From positions 1-11,952 of the forward strand of contig CAXBRK010000059.1 in assembly GCA_963978155.1 (NCBI GenBank): a stretch of 11,952 bases of DNA. The letters are read 5' to 3'. Made by a program: the position numbers and the translations under genes. How positions within the stretch are numbered: position 1 is the stretch's first letter; each line of letters starts with the position of its first letter. Source of the stretch: UBA8653 sp963978155. GTDB lineage: Bacteria; Planctomycetota; Phycisphaerae; Phycisphaerales; SM1A02. Positions 1 to 4,689 of this stretch are shown here, one piece after another. The notes beneath the pieces are model-generated. The model made no database searches, was not told where the DNA came from, and was given only the letters and a program-made list of their open reading frames with translations.

Positions 1-928
1 GGCGGGCCGCGGAGGCAAAGGCGGCGACCATGGCGGTGGGGTGCGCAATCAGAAGGGCCCCGGGGCAGGTCACCACCAAGACGGTAATGGCTCGGATGGC
101 CGCTTCATCACGGATGGATTGGAGCTCACTGCGGGCGGTGAAGAACCACACCACGCCAGCCACCATCAATACCACCGGGACGTAATACGCTGCGAGCTGT
201 TCGATCAACTCCTGACGCTCGGTCTTGCTTTGTTCGGCTTCACGAATGAGGTTCTCGACTTTTCCGATGGTGGTCTCGCCAGCCACCGCGGTGACTTCGA
301 CATCAATTTGACCGGTGAGGTTGGTGGTACCGGCGTACACCTCGACTCCAGCCGAAGCCTCAATAGGCACTGCTTCACCGGTGAGTGAAGCTTGATTGAT
401 GTCGGAGGTTCCCGAGACAATACGTCCGTCTACAGGCAAATTCTCGCCCGGTCGAACGCGAACGATGCTGCCAACCGATAGTTCAGCCAGACGTTTCTCC
501 ACTTCCTGCCCACCTGGCTCAACCACCCGGGCCAAATCGGGAGTCAGTCGGACGAGTTCGCGAATGGCTCGTTGCGCGCCCCATGCGGTCCGGGACAAAA
601 TCAAGTTTGCCGCCTTCAAAAAGAATGCCAGAAAACCAGCCGCGAGATAGTTGCCGGTGGCAATGGCCGCCAGCACAGCCAACGATGCCAGTGATTCGCT
701 GGAAGCCTGGCCGGATCGGAGTTCATTCAAGGCCCCTTGCAACAGTGGCGCCGCGAGCACCAATGCGCCGAGGAAGGCTGGGATTTGTACGACCTGCGGG
801 TGAAGCCCGAAGATGCCGGCAATCCAAGAGACCAGCAAGAGGGTGCCACCGGCCAAAGCAATGAAGAGTCGGTGCTCTAAGGACTCAGCGGCAAGTTCAG
901 TGTTGGAATCGGGGGCTTCCATATTCAT
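1..928 (-). CDS. P1B-type heavy-metal-transporting ATPase, N-terminal part (cut by window edge)
   Basis: I translated the minus strand from an ATG at 928; the frame stays open to the edge, giving 309 codons. It shows hydrophobic segments at about 21-41, 48-68 and 82-112, then a soluble actuator domain with GENLPVDG (161-168) and the dephosphorylation motif SLTGEAVP (181-188). A further hydrophobic hairpin (about 248-300) carries the metal-site motif TCPGALLIAHP (287-297). These are the marks of P1B ATPases, which pump transition-metal ions across the inner membrane using ATP. The phosphorylation (DKTGT) and ATP-binding domains lie beyond the window. There is no N-terminal HMA metal-binding domain: the protein goes almost directly into the membrane. 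The motif usually reads CPC (or SPC/CPH); here it is CPG, so the metal cannot be named. A second ATG at 922 is possible; neither start has a clear Shine-Dalgarno. It lies 81 bases after HPr, so it may be a separate transcription unit. Confidence 0.88.
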   Translation of the reverse strand, partial: MNMEAPDSNTELAAESLEHRLFIALAGGTLLLVSWIAGIFGLHPQVVQIPAFLGALVLAAPLLQGALNELRSGQASSESLASLAVLAAIATGNYLAAGFLAFFLKAANLILSRTAWGAQRAIRELVRLTPDLARVVEPGGQEVEKRLAELSVGSIVRVRPGENLPVDGRIVSGTSDINQASLTGEAVPIEASAGVEVYAGTTNLTGQIDVEVTAVAGETTIGKVENLIREAEQSKTERQELIEQLAAYYVPVVLMVAGVVWFFTARSELQSIRDEAAIRAITVLVVTCPGALLIAHPTAMVAAFASAAR

Positions 929-1009
929 GCCAGAATTCTATCCGCAGCGGGTGGGTTCGGCCGGAGGCCGGCTGGTTCGCTTGATTGGTTGCGGGTGAAT
1001 TCAGGACAC
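929..1009 (-). other. Intergenic gap between HPr and the ATPase, with short hairpin and two GAATTC palindromes
   Basis: This 81-base gap is the longest untranslated stretch in the window. It contains a small GC-rich inverted repeat at 958-972 (two alternative 5-bp stems with 3-base loops) but no following T-run, so it is at best a weak terminator or attenuator. Two 8-bp palindromes, AGAATTCT (932-939) and TGAATTCA (996-1003), have centres 64 bp apart. On the minus strand TAGAAT, one mismatch from the -10 consensus TATAAT, ends just upstream of the ATPase ATG, with no matching -35 box. A promoter here is possible but unproven. Confidence 0.35.
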
Positions 1010-1285
1010 TCAGTCCTCTTCGAAGCGGGTTCGGACGAGTTCAGCCAAGGCCTCGGCCGCCTCGGCCTCATCTGGCCCCTCGGCGATGATTTCGAGGGTG
1101 GTCCCTTGGGTCGCGGCCAGCATGAGCAAATGCATGATGGATTTGGCGTCGACAGAGTCCTCTCGGTCCTTTCGGCCAATGGTGATTTGCGAAGCATATT
1201 CAGCGGCTTTTTGCGCAAGCAGCATCGCTGGCCGCGCGTGCAGCCCGAGAGGATTGTCGACAGTTGCTTCAACCCGGGTGGGCAT
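1010..1285 (-). CDS. ptsH: HPr phosphocarrier protein of a phosphotransferase system
   Basis: This is a 91-residue protein, the usual HPr length. It has the HPr active-site signature GLHARPA (14-20), with His16 as the residue that accepts phosphate from enzyme I. The second conserved site, DAKSIMHLLMLAA (46-58), carries Ser49 in the position of the regulatory Ser46, which an HPr kinase/phosphorylase modifies in organisms that have one. HPr is cytosolic and passes phosphate on to EIIA proteins. The EIIA gene sits only 3 bases upstream, so the two are surely co-transcribed and probably partners. No sugar-specific EIIB/EIIC and no enzyme I are visible, which fits a regulatory (PTS-Ntr-like) role better than sugar uptake; that part is inference. 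The ATG at 1285 gives the canonical N-terminus directly before the first beta strand. Confidence 0.93.
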   Translation of the reverse strand: MPTRVEATVDNPLGLHARPAMLLAQKAAEYASQITIGRKDREDSVDAKSIMHLLMLAATQGTTLEIIAEGPDEAEAAEALAELVRTRFEED

Positions 1286-1288
1286 TGC

Positions 1289-1762
1289 TCAGCCTGAACT
1301 CGCTGCATCGCTTTCGCTGATCAGCGTCATGACGTCTTCCACGCTGTCGGCTTGTCGTAGGAATCGACGGAAGCCGTCGTCGCTGAGTCGTCCGAAGACC
1401 GTTTCCATAGCATCAAGATGAAGCTCGGGTTCACCTTCGGGACTCAGCAAGAGAAAAAAGGCAAAGACAGGTTGGCGGTCGAGAGCATTGAACTCGACGC
1501 CATCCGGACTTAGCCCGACTGCGATTCTGATGTTGTCCACCATGGCGGTCTTGGCGTGAGGTACCGCAACCCCGTGGCCAAATCCCGTGGACCCTTTGCG
1601 TTCACGCTTCATAACGGCGTTGTGCAAGGGATCAACCGCACTGTCGTCGATTCGGCCTGCAGCTGCCAAGCTTTCAAGAAGTTCGCGGATCACCGGGCCT
1701 CGTTCTGAGGCATTGAGTGAGGCGACTACGGCTCCGTCTTCAACAAGTTTCGTCAATTGCAT
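1289..1762 (-). CDS. ptsN: PTS EIIA domain protein (fructose/nitrogen type, PtsN-like)
   Basis: This 157-residue single-domain cytosolic protein belongs to the PTS EIIA type-2 family. The phosphorylation-site motif GHGVAVPHAKT (62-72) contains the active histidine His69, and the upstream stretch about MKRERKGSTGFG (51-62) is typical of the family. The C-terminal half (FNALDRQPVF, then LLLSPEGEPELHLDAM) matches the FFLLLSP...HL...L pattern of PtsN/FruA EIIA. It would receive phosphate from HPr, encoded 3 bases downstream. With no EIIB or EIIC in view, I infer a regulatory role like PtsN (control of transporters or kinases by phosphorylation state). The start is set by the ATG at 1762. A strong Shine-Dalgarno exists but lies unusually far upstream (see the leader entry). 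An in-frame ATT at 1780 would add six residues and is a less likely start. Confidence 0.9.
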   Translation of the reverse strand: MQLTKLVEDGAVVASLNASERGPVIRELLESLAAAGRIDDSAVDPLHNAVMKRERKGSTGFGHGVAVPHAKTAMVDNIRIAVGLSPDGVEFNALDRQPVFAFFLLLSPEGEPELHLDAMETVFGRLSDDGFRRFLRQADSVEDVMTLISESDAASSG

Positions 1763-1801
1763 GGTTGATGGCGTGCGAATGGTGACGCCTCTCCTTTGGT
1801 G
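1763..1801 (-). promoter_or_regulatory. Leader of the EIIA gene: distant Shine-Dalgarno plus spacer hairpin
   Basis: Reading the minus strand, AAAGGAGA (1797-1790) is the strongest Shine-Dalgarno of this region, but its end is 27 bases from the EIIA ATG, too far for normal initiation. Immediately after it comes GGCGT (1789-1785), a 10-base loop, and ACGCC (1774-1770): a perfect 5-bp stem. If it folds, the remaining spacer is ATCAACC, 7 bases, an ideal distance. The hairpin would therefore decide whether the ATG at 1762 is used. This is inference from base pairing only. Confidence 0.45.
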
Positions 1802-2620
1802 CTACGAGGCAGGTTTGCTTTCAGCACTTTCGGCTCCAAGCGGGGCAGAACTTTCGGTTTCGGGAACAATCACTCCGCCGGAAATCGTAAATCGGATGGC
1901 TTCATCCACGGTCATATTGACTTCATGGACCTCCGCTTTGGGCAAGTTGACTGTGAAGCCGGTGAACGGCGTCGGACTGTTGGGAATAAAGACCGTGACC
2001 ATTTCGGTCTGAGCGAGGTTGCGGACCGTCTGCAGTGATGAACCGGTAGCAAATCCCAGGCTCCAAATACCTGGCCTCGGATATTCGATGACCACGGGGC
2101 GTTCAAACTGCATGGCCCGTTCACCGCCACCCAGCACAAAGTCAACCAGTTGTTTGGCCGAAGGATAAATCGCTCGCACAATGGGCAGCCGAGCCAGGAA
2201 GACTTCAAATCGACGCCACACCCATCGCCCGAGCATGCCTTGGAGGAAGGTGCCAAGCAGAGCAATACCTAATAGGGCCACCAACAAGCCGATGAGATCC
2301 AAGCCGAACTGGTTGGACCACCATTCGTCGATGTTCTGGGTGAGCAATTCGGTTTGGGTTGGTGGCGCTTCGCCGCGTGTGGCCGCCCGAGTTTGGGCCA
2401 GTTCCATCTGTTCTTCTGAGGGTTGAAAGGCATCCCTCAAGGGGGGGAGAACGTCGGCGGTCCAGATCACGGCTTCACGGATCGAAGCGTTGATGGGAGC
2501 GGCAATGGTGTCGAAGGTGAATCTCCAGACGGTGGAGACCACCCAGATGGTGAGAAGGGTCGGAAGCAGCGCGGCAATCCCACGTACGAACCGACTTTTC
2601 ATGCCTGCGGGTTTCGCCAT
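1802..2620 (-). CDS. DUF502 family membrane protein
   Basis: This 272-residue protein has two membrane segments (about 15-37 and 107-131) separated by an extracytoplasmic-type region of about 70 residues, then a soluble C-terminal domain. The pattern RFVRGIAALLPTLLTIWVV at the N-terminus, RLPIVRAIYPSAKQLVDF (144-161) and the later FATGSS, MVTVFIPNSPTPFTGF and MTVDEAIRFTISGGV segments are the conserved blocks of DUF502, a family found widely in bacteria and as COV1-like proteins in plants. Its biochemical function is not established. The start at ATG 2620 lies 4 bases after the purN stop and is preceded by GAGGGAT and AAGAG stretches that can serve as ribosome sites; a second ATG at 2602 lacks one. 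The C-terminal tail (255-272) is rich in Ser, Ala and Glu and poorly conserved in type. It is likely part of the same transcript as purN. Confidence 0.87.
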   Translation of the reverse strand: MAKPAGMKSRFVRGIAALLPTLLTIWVVSTVWRFTFDTIAAPINASIREAVIWTADVLPPLRDAFQPSEEQMELAQTRAATRGEAPPTQTELLTQNIDEWWSNQFGLDLIGLLVALLGIALLGTFLQGMLGRWVWRRFEVFLARLPIVRAIYPSAKQLVDFVLGGGERAMQFERPVVIEYPRPGIWSLGFATGSSLQTVRNLAQTEMVTVFIPNSPTPFTGFTVNLPKAEVHEVNMTVDEAIRFTISGGVIVPETESSAPLGAESAESKPAS

Positions 2621-2624
2621 GCTC

Positions 2625-3212
2625 TTATCGTATCCCTCGAGTGGCATCGGTGAGGCTGATCTCACCATTGGCCATGGCAACCAAGGTGCTGGGCAGCAGT
2701 TGGCATTCGGCTTCGAACACCCGGCTCGCCAAGATCTCGGCCGTATCCCCTTCTTTGACGGGAACCTCCATGTGGTCCAAGACCGGCCCCTCATCGTAAT
2801 TTTCGGTCACCAGATGGATGGTGCAGCCGCTGACCTGTTCACCGGCGGCAATGACCGCTTCGTGCACTCGTCTCCCATACATGCCGTGCCCGCCGTACTT
2901 GGGAAGGAGTGAGGGGTGGATGTTGATGGCGGGAACCGGCGCGGGTACAGGGAACGGACGAATCCACCCGGCCAGGACCACAAGATCTGGAGCAAGTTCT
3001 TGCAACAGGTGGTGGCACGACCCTCGATCCTCGGCATCGACGTGATGCACCGGAAGATCATGCGATGCTGCGATCAGTTCGGCGTTGCAGGGGCGATGCA
3101 CCACCAAGGCTTTGACTTCCAGGGGGAGTGATTCTTCCTCGATGCGTTGCAGAAGATTCTGAAGGGTGCGACCGCGCCCCGAAGCGAATACCACGACCGA
3201 AAAGTGGTTCAT
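2625..3212 (-). CDS. purN: Phosphoribosylglycinamide formyltransferase (GAR transformylase)
   Basis: PurN transfers a formyl group from 10-formyl-tetrahydrofolate to GAR, the third step of purine synthesis, in the cytosol. This 195-residue protein has the family layout: an N-terminal Rossmann strand and loop FASGRGRTLQNL (9-20), LVVLAGWIRPF (78-88), the catalytic block NIHPSLLPKYGG (97-108) with Asn97 and His99, and GCTIHLVTENYDEGPVL (129-145) with Asp140. These three residues correspond to Asn106, His108 and Asp144 of the E. coli enzyme. The phosphate-binding loop reads GRGRT where the E. coli enzyme has GNGSN, and the segment before NIHPSLLP is a few residues shorter. The start ATG at 3212 overlaps the stop of the thioesterase gene (ATGA). 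The rest of the purine pathway is not in the window. Confidence 0.9.
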   Translation of the reverse strand: MNHFSVVVFASGRGRTLQNLLQRIEEESLPLEVKALVVHRPCNAELIAASHDLPVHHVDAEDRGSCHHLLQELAPDLVVLAGWIRPFPVPAPVPAINIHPSLLPKYGGHGMYGRRVHEAVIAAGEQVSGCTIHLVTENYDEGPVLDHMEVPVKEGDTAEILASRVFEAECQLLPSTLVAMANGEISLTDATRGIR

Positions 3213-3595
3213 GCCTCATTCCATGGGAAGGGCCGGCCTTCTTCATCGACTGCCACCATGGTCAGGCGGGCGGTCGTGACTTCGGCGGTTTCGCCGTCGT
3301 CCCAACGTTCGGCTTCGACTCTGACTTCAACTTCAAGTGATGACCTTCCGGTTCGGCATGGGCGTGTGAGCAATCGAACGAGGTCGCCGACTTTGACGGG
3401 AGCTCGGAAATCCACCCGTTCGATGGAGGCGGTAACCCATCGACACTTGGCATGCCTTCGTGCTTCCACAAACCCCGCTTGGTCAATCCAAGAAAGGATG
3501 ACGCCCCCAAAAATGGTGCCATAGACGTTGGTGTCTCTTGGCATTGGCATGAATCGGAGGGCCGGCTTGAATGTTTCGGGATCGGGACTGTTCAT
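3209..3595 (-). CDS. Acyl-CoA thioesterase, hotdog fold (YciA-like)
   Basis: This 128-residue protein has the single-hotdog signature of cytosolic acyl-CoA thioesterases: MPMPRDTNVYGTIFGGVI (16-33) followed by LSWIDQAG (34-41), with Asn23 and Asp38 in the expected active-site positions. A strand WVTASIERVDFRAPVKVGD (53-71) matches the family's FxxPVxVGD block. Such enzymes hydrolyse acyl-CoA to free acid and CoA; the preferred chain length cannot be read from sequence. The frame is also open upstream to 3631, but the ATG at 3595 is chosen because it overlaps the lipoprotein stop in an ATGA junction, as at neighbouring genes, and starts just before the conserved core. Its own stop overlaps the purN start in the same way. 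Why a thioesterase sits between a secretion-type lipoprotein and purN is unclear. Confidence 0.87.
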   Translation of the reverse strand: MNSPDPETFKPALRFMPMPRDTNVYGTIFGGVILSWIDQAGFVEARRHAKCRWVTASIERVDFRAPVKVGDLVRLLTRPCRTGRSSLEVEVRVEAERWDDGETAEVTTARLTMVAVDEEGRPFPWNEA

Positions 3596-4689
3596 GATTC
3601 GCTCTCGTTGAGAGGTTGGAGAATCGCACATTCCACCGAGATCTGCTGATCTTCAGGGGCAAACAGGAGCCATTCTCCATTGGGAATCGGACAGGGCAGA
3701 CGCAGTCCGCCAGAAATGGGAACGCCACTGGAAGGAGTCAGCAGGGAAACCCGCCGCACGACCGTACTCTCGACGCTCATGCCAAATCTTGGATCGGTGG
3801 GGTCGGTCACAAACGCAAGCACCCCGGGGGGGAAGTCAACAATGGGGTAGGGCGGCTCCCAAAGCCGAACCCGCTGACGTGCGGGATCCCAGAACACACA
3901 GCGGGGAAGGCCTGGGGCGGTGGCATCAAATTGTCGAAAGGTGCTGGTGGTGGCAATGGTGGCCTCCGAACCACCAGATTCCGCAATGCGGAGGGGAAGG
4001 GCGGTACGCCGCAACGCATCGGAGTCTTCGACATTCGTCCGGAATCGGACAAGATCCAGAGCACCATCCCGCACTCGCCAACAGAAAAGGGTGCCGTTGT
4101 CACCTTGCCATCTTGGCGCATGCCAAGTCGCGGTGTCGTCTTCCAATCGCACAGTCGTGGTTGGCGTACGCACCACCAGCCCGCCATCTTGGATGAAAGC
4201 AATGCGGTCGTTCGGGCCCAAGTCCAGATCGGTGGCGTTTTGCTCGGCGAACCATTCCACCGTTCCGCCAACCCATGACGCTCGGCCGACCCGTTCACCA
4301 TCCATCACTGCAAATCCGATGTCGTCGACGCTCCGGCCGAATCGAATTGGTCCGGGGACGCGGCCAAGGACCATAGGATCGTCCAGTCGATTGTTGGGGA
4401 TAGACCGAATCAGGACATCTCCGGGGCGTTCGGGATCGGCCATGGCCATCCGATCACCTTTGGGTGAAACCACTGGAAGATCTCCTGTCCACCCGGTTTG
4501 GCCGCGTGGTTCAACGGAGATTCGGAAAGCTTGCGAAGCCGTCGGCGTGGCTTCAAGGTTGAACTCGGGAGACTCGGAGGCTTGGACGACCGTGGAGGAT
4601 GTCGAAGCGCATCCCCACAGCGAGATTCCGGCGGTCAGCAGAAGACAGAACTGGCGGGCCGGGCGATTCGGCATCACGACCGTGCTCAC
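3592..4689 (-). CDS. Lipoprotein of unknown function with propeller-like repeats, coupled to the secretin
   Basis: I do not recognise this 365-residue protein. It starts with a lipoprotein signal peptide: Arg9 and Arg12, a hydrophobic core LLLTAGISLW, and a lipobox-like ending with Cys27 (SLWGC), followed by a Ser/Thr-rich linker. The mature part is beta-rich with repeated blocks about 50 residues apart, for example DLPVVSPKGDRMAMADP (69-85), WVGGTVEWFAE, DRIAFIQDGGLVVR and CVFWDPARQRVRLWEP. The SPKGDRMA block resembles the SPDGxxIAF of TolB/WD40-like propellers; this is similarity of pattern only. The GTG start at 4689 overlaps the gspD stop (GTGA). An ATG at 4674, giving 360 residues, is the alternative and leaves the signal peptide intact. 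Its coupling to gspD makes an accessory role at the outer-membrane secretin plausible (compare pilotins), but no homology to known pilotins is visible. Confidence 0.75.
   Translation of the reverse strand: MSTVVMPNRPARQFCLLLTAGISLWGCASTSSTVVQASESPEFNLEATPTASQAFRISVEPRGQTGWTGDLPVVSPKGDRMAMADPERPGDVLIRSIPNNRLDDPMVLGRVPGPIRFGRSVDDIGFAVMDGERVGRASWVGGTVEWFAEQNATDLDLGPNDRIAFIQDGGLVVRTPTTTVRLEDDTATWHAPRWQGDNGTLFCWRVRDGALDLVRFRTNVEDSDALRRTALPLRIAESGGSEATIATTSTFRQFDATAPGLPRCVFWDPARQRVRLWEPPYPIVDFPPGVLAFVTDPTDPRFGMSVESTVVRRVSLLTPSSGVPISGGLRLPCPIPNGEWLLFAPEDQQISVECAILQPLNESES

Noticed and set aside
958..972. Rho-independent terminator after HPr
   Set aside because: The inverted repeat is only 5 bp and has no T-run on the transcribed strand, so it does not meet the usual form.
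2621..2794. 58-codon N-terminal extension of the DUF502 protein
   Set aside because: It would overlap purN and encodes Trp/Arg/Pro-rich sequence unlike the family; the ATG at 2620 has a ribosome site and gives the normal N-terminus.
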